The notes under the pieces were generated by a model, which was not told where the DNA came from, did not search any database, and worked only from the letters and a program-made list of their open reading frames with translations. From positions 5,676,631 through 5,740,630 of the forward strand of contig NC_051108.1 in assembly GCF_901709675.1 (NCBI RefSeq): a stretch of DNA of 64,000 nt, in the 5' to 3' direction. Made by a program: the position numbers and the translations under genes. The first letter of the stretch is position 1; each line of letters opens with the position of its first letter. The stretch is from Syngnathus acus (taxonomy: Eukaryota; Chordata; Actinopteri; Syngnathiformes; Syngnathidae). Of this stretch, positions 1-13,400 are shown one piece after another.

Positions 1-21
1 ACATATTTTAAATGGAACATA

Positions 22-400
22 CCGTATTTTCTGGACTATAAGGCGCGCCTAAAAACCTAAAAATTTCTCAAATGCCGACAGTGCGCCTTATATATGGACC
101 AAATTCCTAAATTTAAACTGGCCCGAAGCATTGTGTCATGAAATCAATCATAAGTGGCCCGCTGAAGACTATGAATCATGAATCAAAAAGACTATGGATC
201 ATTATTTTGTGATTATAAAGTCATTTGTTGCATCTGAAGTTGAAATAAAAAAGATAAAATGAAGAATGATTTGATTTGGATTAAAAAATCTGACATGATG
301 CATTAATGGTGCGCCTTATATAAGGACAAAGTTTTAAAATGGGCCATTCATTGAAGGTGCGCCTTATAATCCGATGCGCCTTATAGTCCAGAAAATACGG
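22..400. mobile_element. TA-flanked MITE, copy 1 (about 380 bp)
   Basis: The ends are inverted copies starting CCGTATTTTC and ending GAAAATACGG, next to ACTATAAGGCGCRCC-type subterminal sequence, with a TA dinucleotide on each side (20-21 and 401-402). There is no coding capacity. The TA target and short inverted ends suggest a Tc1/mariner or pogo-like non-autonomous element. It lies in an MDN1 intron at the left edge of the window. Confidence 0.85.
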
Positions 401-514
401 TAAATAGAAAAACAGACTAAAAGTTTAATTTGGTTCAAATTTAGCTTCAATTTATGATTTAGCTTCCGTATATGAAAGTAATATCTTTTTTTTTTCTTTT
501 CTTTCTTCAACCAG

Positions 515-3500
515 GCTCTCGATTGCTTCACCGCCATGATGTCTCACCCTGAAAACCAACTATGCATGGCGGAAATAATTGGAAGCAAGCTCAATATCTC
601 CAAAGAAAAGGTATTTCTGTTAAATATTACATCCAATGTTGTCATTGATGGAAACTCATTTTAATTTTGGTCCTAGGCGCAGCACTACTGCCAGATGTAT
701 CAACCTGCCATCTCATTGACTGAGCATGAGGCCTCGGTTGGTAGAGTGACCCTAATACGAAAGCAGACTAAAACAGCGCAGCTGAGTATGTAAGTGGGAC
801 ATTTAACACACCAACCAACTTATTTGACCCTCTTTCTACGCATATACTTTAAAGTAGAACATAAGAAATTTTGCAATATTCTCCAGCAAAAAAATTAACA
901 TTTTGTCTTTGATGACTTCATTATTTTTCATGGACAATTAACACCATGGAAAAACACATACATTTGATTTATCCCTCATTTATTTATTTCCTTATTTATT
1001 CATTTATTTTTGCAGTGATCACCAAACCTTTGCTGCAACTCGGCCAGCTGCTGTTCTACTGGAGCGACTGACCGTTTGCATTGCTAAACAAGAGCCTGTA
1101 CTGTTGGTGGGAGAGACTGGGACTGGAAAAACCACCACCGTACAACACCTGGCCAAAATCACAGGTGATCAACTGGATTCCCAAATGAACACGAGACCAG
1201 CAGAATCGCCAAGTGTTTAATCTGTTTTATTAAAGCGCCTGAATTCGACTTTTCTTCCAGGACATAAGTTGATGGTTGTAAACATGAACCAGCAGAGCGA
1301 TACTGCCGACCTCCTTGGCGGGTAAATTACACAGCTAACACAAAAGTTGCCATTTCGGTACCAAATGTAATTCAGCGTTTTGACAATTATGCCCAAAATT
1401 ATATATATTTTTTTCCCCCCTTCAAGTTCCCCCCATTAATCTTTCATGAGTGACAAGTGGTCATGCAACTGAATTCTTCCTTATGTGTCTTAAATTAGGT
1501 ACAAGCCAGTAGACCACAGGCAGATCTTACTCCCTTTGCGGGAGGCCTTTGAAGACTTGTTTTCTCAGACTTACTCCAGGAAGCAAAACCTAGCTTTTCT
1601 AGGTCACGTGCAGACATGCTTCAGGGAAAAACGCTGGCACGACCTACTCAAACTCATGGATCATGTCTGCAAATCTTTCGGCACTAAAAAGTTGCAAGGA
1701 AACCCAAGTGGTAAAAAGTTATTTATAATTATAATACTTGTTGTCCTGTCTAATTGACTTTTTTTTTTTCTTCTCTGTATGTATAGCGGCCTTACTGAAG
1801 GAGAAGTGGGAATTCATGGCAACAAAACTTAGTCAAACGCAGCAGCAGATTCGAGCCTGTGAGACAGCCATGATTTTTGCTTTTGTGGAGGTAAAGACCT
1901 TCAAGCCATGACAATTTGACCATTCTTACTTCAATTAAATTCTCAATTTAAAATATAAAAATCTCAATATAAAATTGTCATTTAAATGCATTCTTGGGTT
2001 GGAGCAGTTTCAACCTTTTTTTTTTTTTATAGGGAACATTAGCCAAGGCTGTGAAGAAGGGTGACTGGATTCTACTAGATGAAATCAATCTAGCAGCAGC
2101 AGAGACCCTAGAGTGTCTGAGCGGACTTCTTGAGAGCAGTGCTGGATCCCTAGTTCTGCTGGACCGTGGAGATTTAGGTAATTTGTTCTTTTTCACCTGT
2201 GTACTCTACAAGGCTGGAATGTTTGTTTGGGAAATATATATTTTTTTAAGCAATTCTTTGCAAGCCTTTCTTCAAATGCTGGTTCCTGAACATTTTTTAA
2301 TGGCTGTCTCAATTTCACTATAAAGTGAGTCATATTTTATTCGTTTGACCGGTTTTGCTCTAGCTCCCCTCGTTCGACACCCAGACTTCAGACTATTCGC
2401 CTGCATGAACCCGGCTACTGATGTGGGGAAAAGAAACCTGCCTCTTGGCCTTAGGAACAGGTAAGGTGGTGCAGACATATAATGAACAACTAAAAACTAC
2501 CATAATACGAAATGACTATGTATGGTAACGTGTCCTTTGTGCAGGTTTACAGAACTGTATGTCGAGGAGCTGGATAATGAGGGAGACCTTCGAATCTTGG
2601 TTTCAGTCTACCTCAAAAATCTGAATCCTCGCAGGAGTTTAATTGATGGAATCATAAGGTTGAAGCAAGATTACAAATGATTTTTTCTATGATGCACATT
2701 TGGAGATATGAAAAAAATCTCTGACTTTGATACTTTTTGTATGTGCAGTTTTTACGTGGCAGTACGAGAGGAAGCCAACAAACACCTTGTGGATGGGACG
2801 GGTCAAAGACCCCACTACAGCCTGCGCACACTTTGCAGGGCGCTAAAGTTTGTTGCAGCAAACACATGCGGTACTGTGCAACGCTCACTTTATGAGGTAA
2901 GAATATGAATTTATTCATGTAAATAAAACACTAGCTTCATTTTGTGTTTTTTTTGTATGTATGTGGTAAAAATCGTCCACTTTATGTTTCCAGGGTTTCT
3001 GCCTCAGCTTTCTAACCCAGTTAGACAGGACGTCCCATCCCGTGGTCCAGAAACTGGTTTGTCAGCACATTCTGAAAGGAAACACCAAGTGTCTCAAACA
3101 AGTAAGAATTTTCAGAAGGTTATGTATCTTCACTGTCATGGCATGCAATCACTGATTTGTTTGATTTTTTTTTAATGAATTTACAGAATTTTTCTTGTGC
3201 ATTTTTATCCACATTAATTCTCTTTCTATTTCTTTCAGCCAATTTTGGCTCCCTCAGGCAAACCATGTGTGGCAGTTGAAGGCTTCTGGGTGTCTCAGGG
3301 CGACTTAGAACCAACTTTAGATCCCAACTACATTCTCACACCTTCAGTCAAACTCAACCTACGGGACCTCGCTCGAGTGGTATCTTCAGGGTACGTGCAG
3401 TGCATCTATTTGTTACAACCTGGTTCCAAAATGACAATGTCACTCCTGTCACAGATCTCACCCGGTGCTGATCCAGGGGGAAACATCCGTGGGGAAGACA

Positions 3501-4465
3501 AGTCTAATCCGCTGGCTGGCTACAGCGACTGGCAACCATTGTGTCCGAATCAACAACCACGAGCACACAGACATCCAGGAATACATTGGATGCTACTCTT
3601 CAAATGACAAGGGCAAACTGGTGTTCACAGAGGGTAAGAGGAGTTTCGACCCAAATGTTTCTAATTTTATAACATTTAGTGAAAATGCACAAAATAATGT
3701 TTGGATTTCTTGCAGGCGTTCTCATTGATGCCATGAGGAAAGGTTACTGGATCATCCTCGACGAATTGAACCTGGCCCCCACTGATGTTCTCGAGGCCCT
3801 CAATAGGCTGCTGGATGACAACAGGGAGCTTTTCGTGGTGGAGACGCAGGAAGTCATCAAAGCTCACCCGAGATTCATGCTGTTTGCTACCCAGAATCCT
3901 CCTGGTCTCTACGGGGGTCGAAAGGTATTCCATTTGGCTGAACTCCATTGTTGAAAAAGAAAAAATGTAGAAACCTGTTAACCTCTCGTTAACCTACAGG
4001 TTCTCTCCAGAGCGTTCAGGAACCGCTTTGTGGAGCTGCATTTTGATGAGCTACCTACCACAGAGCTGGAAATTATCCTCCATCAGCGGTGCAGCATGCC
4101 TCCATCATACTGCAGCAAACTAGTCAAAGTCATGACAGATCTGCAGGTATGTCTATTTTAGGGCTGGGTTCAAATTTGAGTAGCTTATCTAATATGATAA
4201 GAGGAGCAGCTTTAGTGACAGGCTGCTCCACGAAGAAGCTTTAGTGGGCTGAAAAGTGGAAATGATGGAATAGCAATTATTATGAGGATATCTGACCCAC
4301 ATGTTCATGCTCTCTGGCTGCAGTCATTGCGCAGAGGCTCTTCTGTCTTTGCAGGCAAACATGGCTTCATTACCCTCAGGGATCTGTTTCGCTGGGCAGA
4401 TCGCTACAGGCTGGAAGAGCAGACTGAAGCCTCTCAAGACTGGCTTCAACATTTGGCTGATGATG
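515..4465 (+). other. mdn1: MDN1 segment: AAA2 and AAA3 modules
   Basis: Exons: 515-610, 677-789, 1016-1164, 1261-1321, 1499-1710, 1787-1890, 2033-2177, 2364-2460, 2545-2658, 2749-2896, 2994-3101, 3239-3390, 3455-3633, 3716-3924, 4000-4146, 4324-4465. AAA2 has Walker A GETGTGKT (exon 1016-1164) and Walker B WILLDEINLA (exon 2033-2177). AAA3 has Walker A GETSVGKT (exon 3455-3633) and Walker B WIILDELNLA (exon 3716-3924), then the sensor-like FATQNPPG and an RAFRNRF arginine-finger region. Both modules keep the residues needed to bind and hydrolyse ATP. That they are AAA2 and AAA3 is inferred from the order of the five P-loops here and the six known in midasin. Confidence 0.93.
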
Positions 4466-7400
4466 GTAAGACTTGTCCGAAATTTAGTCTTAATCTGTTG
4501 CCTATGTTAATTTAACCCCCCTTTTTTTCCCCAGGGTATATGTTGCTGGCGGGACGCGTTCGAAAGCCTGAGGAGGTGGCCACCATCCTGTCCATCCTGG
4601 AGAAGAATTTTAAGAGGACTGTGAACCCAGAAAACCTGTTCTCTCAGAAACAGGTCTCCAACCAGTTTAGTGAGTAAACCAAATAAATGCAATGATAATA
4701 ATGGCCATAAATAAAATACCTGTTAATATATCGATGCGGGTGGAAGGCATCGATGGTGCCACTTCAGATCATATTCTCATTCCTGTCCATCTGGTTGACA
4801 GATGCTTTTGTTGATAGCATTGCTGGAGTACCAGAGGATTTTCACCATGTTGTATGGACACGCAGCATGAGGAGGCTAGCTGTGCTAGTTGGACGAGCGC
4901 TCCGATTTGGCGAATCTGTGCTGCTTGTTGGCGACACTGGGTAAAGTGTTGCAATCTGCAGATTTTTTTTGTTTTTTTTTAAACAAGTGTCCTTTCTATC
5001 CCCACACACTCACACCAACCCCCCCAACTTTCTCAGATGTGGCAAGACTACAATCTGCCAGTTGTATGCTGCTATGACTGGGAAGAAGCTTTTCTGTGTC
5101 AACTGCCACCTACACATTGAAACATCTGACTTTCTGGGAGGATTGCGACCTGTCCGACATTCCCTTCAGGTGCCCATTCACAATTCATTTATGAAGAAAA
5201 ATGTTTCCCCTCGTTTTTGCTGGTGCGATTTATATTGGGAGGCGGGGTTATAATCCAGAAATTACGGTACATAGAATTAATGGCTTAAAAACGGACAATC
5301 TGTTTATGGTTACAGGCTGATGGTGATGAATGCAAGCTCTTTGAGTGGCACGATGGACCCTTGGTTTTGGCCATGAAAGAAGGTGGTGTGTTCCTAATGG
5401 ACGAGATCTCCTTGGCAGATGATTCTGTTCTTGAGAGACTCAACAGGTACATAGGGAGCATTAAGTTTTACGTCTGTACAAAATCCATTGAGGGCAGTAC
5501 CAACCATGTTTATTTCTATTGTCAGTGTTTTAGAGATCGAGAAGTCACTCGTCCTGGCGGAGAAAGGCAGTAGAGACGACAGCGATGTGGAGCTGATCAG
5601 AGCTGCTGAAGGTTTCCGTTTGGTTGCCACGATGAACCCTGGGGGAGACTTTGGAAAAAAAGAGGTAGATACTGCACTACTGTTGTGTGCATGCTTTTAT
5701 TATATATATATATTTTTTTTTTATAAATGACTTGACCTACATTTTCTACTTGGACAGCTTTCTCCTGCCCTCAGGAACCGATTCACAGAGATCTGGTGTA
5801 CACAAAGCAATGACCGGACTGAGCTTCATCAGATCATCCAACACAATCTATTTACTGGGCTGTCACTAAATGGTAAGATAGGTCGGACACATGAGCCTCT
5901 TTCACACTTATCATTTATTCGAGAAGATCCAATCTTTTTGCGTGTGTAAGTTTTTTTTTTTTCTTAATTTTTTAAATTGTCCCAAATAGGGGGTGATATC
6001 GCAGACGTGATCCTGGATTTCATAAAGTGGTTGAGCCTCCAGGATTTCGGCCAACATTGTATCATCAGTGTCAGAGACATCCTTTCATGGGTTAACTACC
6101 TCAACGCTGTGTGTAAACGCGATGACGAGGAAGGAGATGCAGAGTGGAACCTCAAACAAGACACTGTTCAAGCTCTCATCCATGCTGCATGTCTTGTTTA
6201 TATTGATGGCATTGGTTCAGGTGAGCAAATTGTCTTACTCCTTCCTACTCAGGCTTTTGCTTGATAGGATTTTTTCTTTTTCTTCCTCATTTGCTTTTGA
6301 AGGAACCACAGTGTCCAGTTCCAACAACGCTATCATGGCACGCAAGATGTGCTTGGGCTTCTTGCACAAGCGCCTGAGCGAAATCAAAAAAATGGATCAG
6401 GAGACACTCGATACACTACGAATCTACGACAACAGCCTTCTGCGAGAACCTCAGTGGGGCAAAGACTTCTTTGGCATCAATCCCTTCTACATTCCCTTAG
6501 GTAGGGTTTAAATGGAAATGATTCTCAGCTGTCTACTTTTTTTGTTTGTTTGTATATATTTCAGGCGAGAGGCAATAGCATTTCATAATAATACATATTT
6601 GTTTCTATTTCACTTGTTGACTTTTTTTTTTTCTCTCTCTACAGGTCCTCTGGCTGAGAGCAATAACCTATCCGACTACACCATTGCAGCAGGCACTACT
6701 GCAATGAATGTCCAGAGGCTTTTGCGGGCATTAAAACTTCCGAGGCCTGTTTTGTTGGAGGGATCACCCGGCGTGGGGAAGACTAGTCTTGTATCCGCAC
6801 TAGCAAAAGCTTCAGGGAACCATCTGGTTCGAATCAACTTGTCAGAGCAAACAGTTAAGTATTTGTTCATATAACTGTATATTTATTATAAAGTACCTGT
6901 GTATTATACTCTGAAATGTGAAATGTTCCGGTATTGAAAATGTACATTTGTTTGTCAGGATATCACCGATTTGTTTGGGACTGATCTACCTGTAGAGGGA
7001 GGGAAGGGGGGAGAGTTTGCATGGCGCGATGGGCCACTTCTGGCTGCTTTGAAGGCAGGGAATTGGGTTCTTCTCGATGAGGTAAATACTCGAAATAATT
7101 CCTTGAGTTTTTTTTTTTTTTGTGCACGTCAATAAAATTGTCTTTTGCTCTTTGCTAATAGCTGAATCTAGCATCGCAGACCGTGTTGGAAGGACTGAAT
7201 GCCTGCTTTGATCACCGATCAGAAATCTACATTCCTGAGCTAGGCATGACCTTCCAAGTTCAACAGGAGAGGACGAAAATCTTTGGTTGTCAGAATCCAT
7301 ACACACAAGGCGGTGGCCGTAAAGGGCTTCCCAAATCCTTCCTTAACAGATTCACACAGGTAAAAAAAAAAAAATGTTACATGCTTTTTGTTTGCAGTTT

Positions 7401-10400
7401 TCTATCTAATATGTAATAATAAATAACTTAAAATAATCAATTTTTTTTTTCTTTCAAGGTGTATGTTGACCAGCTTACAAGCAAAGACATGGAGTTCATT
7501 GGAAATTCAATCTTTCCAGCCATTGATAAAGAAATCATTTCTAAAATGGTGGAATTCAGTGACAGCGTAGGTTATTTTTATTATACAATAACATACCATA
7601 CAGATATATTTATATTACTCTACGCTATTTATACTTTGTGCCTCAATAGCTTTTCCAGGAGGTGACTGTTGAACGACACTGGGGTCAAAAAGGAAGCCCC
7701 TGGGAGTTCAACCTACGGGACATATTTCGCTGGTGTCAGCTAATGCTGGCCGACCAGTCGACGGGATTTTTCAACCCCGGCCAACATGTGGCTTTGGTAT
7801 ACGCGGACAAGATGAGAACAGAGGCAGACAAGGCGCAGGTTATTTTCCTCACATTGTTATTTTGATCGATTTATTTTTTTATTCATAATTCTCACTCGTG
7901 TTAAATTGTTGGGTGTCTTCTTGCACTGCACAGGTTCTGGCAGTGTTCAGGAAAGTGTTTGGGGAAGACTTCGAACCTTACACGGGTTCTCGACAATTCC
8001 ATATTACCCCACTCAGCTTGCAGGTAGATCCAAATGATAACTCTTAACACCGTGCAAACATTAATTTCATTTGTCCCTGTTAGGTGGGCTTCTCTGTCCT
8101 CCAGCGAAGTGGCGGGGCCCCTGTGAACTTAGATCCGCCACTCTCCATCACACATCAAGCCTTGCAGCCACTTGAGTCCCTCATGAAATGTGTTGAGATG
8201 AACTGGATGAGCATACTGGTTGGGCCAACGGGCAGTGGAAAGACCAGCCTGGTGAGACTACTTGCACTCTTGACCGGAAACTACCTCAGGGTCATGCCCA
8301 TGAACAGTGCTATGGACACGACAGAATTGCTGGGAGGCTTTGAACAGGTTTGTGGATTCAAGATGCAGCTCACCATTTATTTTTTTTTATTGTCAATGAT
8401 GACTTTATTTTTTTTTAGGTGGATATCATCCGTCCATGGCAACAAGTTCTTGAAAGTGTGTCCTACTTGGTTGCCTTGGTAGCAAGGCGAGGCTTGATGT
8501 CGCTGGATGTCTGCCTTCAAGACACGGAGTTTCTGCTGCAGACATGGGGCCTCTTTAACCACTGGATGAGGGAAGAGAAACTGGAAAGCTCTATAAGGAC
8601 ATTGACCTCTGAGGCTCTAAACAAACTCGAGGTCATCATCCGGCTCTTGCAAAAATTGAACACAAAGCTCAAAGTGTTCACAGGTAATGATGCTGTCAAG
8701 CAGCCACAATGTGCTATTGTGTACTGCTCATGCATGACACTTTTGCTTTAACCCTCCAGACATGTCAAAGCTGAAACTGGACTTCATGTTAATGAAGGAG
8801 CACATGTCACAGTTGGAGAATGGCTGGACCAATGGAGGATTTGAGTGGTTAGATGGAACGCTAATCCAAGCCTTGCAAGCAGGTGACTGGTTGCTCATGG
8901 ACAATGCTAACTTCTGCAGGTAAGTCATAGTTTTACTCCCCTCCTGAAGTTATAATTGTTTGGACTGAAGATCTCTTATCCTGCCCTTAATAATTTTGAA
9001 CGCGTGTTCAGTGCCTCTGTCCTAGATCGCCTCAATGCCCTCTTGGAACCTGGTGGAGCTCTCAGCATTAATGAGCGTGGGGTCATAGATGGAAAGATCC
9101 CAATAATTACACCTCACCCGAACTTCAGGTAGTCTTCAAGTTTTGAAGTCGATCTTATGAATAACGTTATTTAAAATGCTATTGTTTCAACGAAACAGAT
9201 TATTCCTGACAATGGACCCTATACACGGAGAACTTTCCAGGGCCATGAGAAACCGAGGCGTAGAAATTTACATCCCTGGGGATGATGACGGAATCTCCTG
9301 GGACTCACTGGATTTGAAAACACTGCTGCACACTGCGGGAGCGACCGGCGATTGTGTGTGTGATTTTCTAATGAAAATACACAAAAGCATCAAAACTGCC
9401 ATCTGGGGTAAGCATCAGTAACACAAATTGATGATACTTTGGTGGTCCACAAAATTAAGTCCGGCTTTCGTTTGTAAAGAATCCCCTGCTTCGTCGGTGG
9501 CGTCAATGCTCCATGCTGCCACCTTGTTGTTCTGCCAGCTCCAGAGAGGTGTGGATTTAGCCAGTGCACTGCGGCATGCCTGTCAAGAGGTTTACTCCCT
9601 TTGTCAAAGTACCACTGTCAGACAAAAGGTATCACGAATTGAACGATGAAATATTAACGGATATTGGAAGCACACGTCAAGTGCACGTCGGAGCTTTTAC
9701 GCATGACGTAATGTCACGTTATGTATATTTTTTTCCAGCTCGCCCAGCAACTGATTGAGCAGCAGCTGGCTATTTTGGACACCAAAAACTGGGACACTGG
9801 GTTACTTTGTGCCGGCGTCTGGCCTGACAGCTTCCCTTCTGCGTTGCTCTCCACAGAAGACTCCTGTTTCTCAACCGTCCTCCGAGATGGGCAGGTGTTG
9901 TCATTTTGCCTCAACACGCTCAGTTTACAGGGTAAACGGTAAGGATCATGAATCCCAACATCTTGATCTATTCATGAGGGATGCAAGGTCATGTCCAATC
10001 GCAGTGCGAGTGTTTAATGCTCCATTAAAGTTGGGCTGTCTTGTCTTTAAAGGAAGCGCCCGCTAAGTTTGATTGATCTCCAGAGAGTACTTCAGAGCAG
10101 TGGCTTGAATGAAGGGCTGGTCTTTTTTGGGAGAAGGGACAATCTGGAGCAAGGACATGTGCTGCAGATGATACCAACAGCAGTTAGACTTGTCACAGAG
10201 CGCGCCTCTCACGGAGACTGGGTCATGCGGAGTTGCTGGCTGTCGCATATTGGAAAGAGCTACACGCACGCCCCTGGTTTGTTATTCTACGTGAGCCACA
10301 ACATAATGATTGCAAAAAACACAGTATAAAGATTGTAGCTCCAACACATTCTTGTGCTCGTCAAAAGCTGAATATTTTCTAATTCGCTATCATCTTGCAA

Positions 10401-13400
10401 CAAATGACTCAAATCTAAAACATGATTGTCTCTTTTTTTTTTTTTTTGTAGATCTGGCTTTGGTTCAAGTGGAAGCAGGAAAGCGAGCTCTTAAGGCTGT
10501 TTTCAGTTGCCAACTCACTGCCCAGGGCAAATCTCTTGCTGAGCTGCTGCAGCCGCAAATTATTGGTAAACCTTTTCTTAAATTGTGTGTGGGACATTGA
10601 CATTTTTGGAAATGTTCTTTTCTTTGATTATTTAAAAAAAAAAAAAAATTCCAGGATAATTACTTGTCCGCCATTGTTATGTCTCCCCAGATGAGGACAG
10701 AATTCTGGTGGACATGCGCTGGAACAAGCAGTACTTGGACATTTTAGCCAACAAGTGTAACTTTGAGGATGAGAAAAGATATTTGGAATTTCTGGAAGAG
10801 CTGAATGCTGTTGCTAATAGGTCAGTAAAGCATTGTTATTATTTTATGCAGATTAAATTTGTCATGTAGTTTACAAAATGGGGCAGATAATGCATGTACC
10901 ACTGTAGATTGTCAAAATTGTCACTTAAAATTAATTATTAAAAGTATGTATCTTAAATTTGAAAAGTCATGTCTGAATTATATGCTGATCATATCAATTT
11001 GAAATATTTTACTCAAAACATCTGAGGTGATTTTTTTTTTAATGAAATGCACATACAGTTTCTAAAAGTTAAATATATTTTTAACCCACCCCCCCAAATA
11101 TATATATTTTTTTATTTACAGGCTCACCCTGCTGATGGACAGAGAAGAGAGGGCAGTCATTTGCGAGTGTGCTGCCAAAGTGTCAGATCAAAACTGCGCC
11201 CTGAGAATAGCCACAGCCTTCTCCAAAGGTCCGCACAGGGAATTTAAGTCGATGCATTCTTTATACCTAAAATCCTCCTGACTGCCTTGTAAGTTTTGTA
11301 GGAATCTAAAAATGTACTTTGGTTATTCTGCCAATACAGGGACGGTGGACATTGGTCACCTGCCTCATCCAGTGCTCATACACCTGCACAGCTTTTTTCG
11401 TCTGTGGGATACCTTCACGCTGCAAGCTATGCACAGTGGACAGACTTACATCTCAGATCCCGTCATGCTTGAGGTTAAATTAGTGCTGCTACTATTAATA
11501 TAAAAAATACAACTACATAAAAAAAATCTAGATTTGATTTCTGTATATATTTATTTCTCATGCAACTTTTGTGTTTAGATCCTCCAGCTCCTCCAGTGGC
11601 TCGACCGTTTCTGGAACGTTTGCAACATATTGCCAGCAGATACTCAAGGGATCGCAGTGATGTCCCTGCACTGGCAGTGGGTCCAAAAGCACCTCATTTT
11701 CTCTCTGCCACTGCTCCTGCTGGGAGATGCTGACGTCACATCAGAGTAAGCTTTTCAAAATAAAATGTTTTTTTTTTATTATTATTTATACCCAAGCAGC
11801 GACTGCTGCAATGTCCCTCTTGTTTTTCTAGAAATTATTATTACTACTATTATTGTTTTTTATTATTATTTAAATCAGTGGTTCCCAAAGTGGGCGGTAC
11901 CGCCCCCCTGGGGGCGGTGGAAAGATCTGGGGGGGCGGTGAGGAAGAAAGGGGCGGTAGGGGGGCGGTAGGGGGGCGGCAGTCGATTTGTACACAACACG
12001 CCGCTCTGGCCCAGTCAGATCCGACAGCATAGACTACAAAAGCAAAAGCTCAGGTTTGTAATTTCAAGCTTGTAATGTTCAGAATTTTATCTTATAATAA
12101 AAACCGCATTCTGGCGGTCAACATCATCTTGAGTTCAAGTCAACATGAAATTGGGGACAGTTGTGTTGTGTTGAGCTGGTTAGGGCAGTGGTCCCCAACC
12201 ACCGGGCCGCGGACCGGTACCGGTCCGTGGGTCACTTGGTACCGGGGCGCCAAGCCGCACAGAATTTTTTTTTTTATCGACGATCAATTAATTCAGGTCA
12301 AGACACTCGTCCCGGTCACGTGACATGTTCCCCCAGTCGAGCCCGCAAAGCTAATATGTGGCGACAGGCTAACTAACCAGGCAGTGAAGCATTCAAAACT
12401 GCTTCAACACATGGAGACCAAGCATCCTGCAATAAAAGACAAACCTTAAATCACTTCGGGTGTCATTGTCTCCGATTACGTCTAGATGGGACCGGCTCGT
12501 TTCTGAGAAACAAACTCAGTGCTCCCACTAATTCAACGTAATGGTAATGATATTATAAATGTATTATTTATTTATTTATATAAATGTATTATTTATTTAT
12601 ATAAATGCCGGTCCTTGGGGGGGGGGGGGGGGCGCTAGGAATTCACTGGGGAGCCAAAGGGGGCGCCAGCCTGCAAAAGTTTGGGAACCACTGATTTAAA
12701 TCAATCCTCAGTGCACAGTAACCCGATATTGATACTCGCCCATTCCTAATTATTCTTAATTTCTTTCCCCCAGATGCTACCAAGGGCTAAAGGCTGTTGC
12801 AGGAACCATTGAGACTCTTCTGTCCACTCCAGTGTCTGTGGCTACAGCTCTAAAAGGCATCCAGAGAACACTCGGAAAATCTCTGCCGTTCAAGGTTTGA
12901 AACCCTCAAGTCATAAATTCATTTCTAACTCCCTGTATTTATTTGAGTAGATTGGATACAGATAAAAATGTAATCTGAAAATCCACAATCATTATGTTTT
13001 CTAGATGGAGACTGTTGCGAAGTGTGCATCACAGCTCAGAGTTTGGAGTAAAGCCCTGGAAGTGAAAGAGCTCACTTTTGATCAGACCTTCAGAAATTGG
13101 AAGCAAGACCTAGTCTGTCTTCAGGTGGCTGGACTCCGTGTGGACATTAAAGAAAGCTTGCTTGAAGCCTGGGGACTCGTTCTGCTGGCAAACAATGAGC
13201 TGGATACACAAAAATCTGGTGAGATTTCATCCAGTCTCGTACAGTATTGGAGTGAATAAAATAATAACCACATTTTGATGTATTTACCCATAAGCAATAT
13301 TGGAGAGGTTGGTGTCAAGTGTGGCGCACCAGCAGCAGCAGATGACCTCCTGTGGGGTCTTGGAGACCCGTAGCATGTCTGAAGAGGATGGACCCGCAGG

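Noticed and set aside
5687-5869. Open frame spanning an MDN1 intron and exon
   Set aside because: Wrong frame; the MDN1 exon 5758-5872 reads LSPALRNRF in a different phase.
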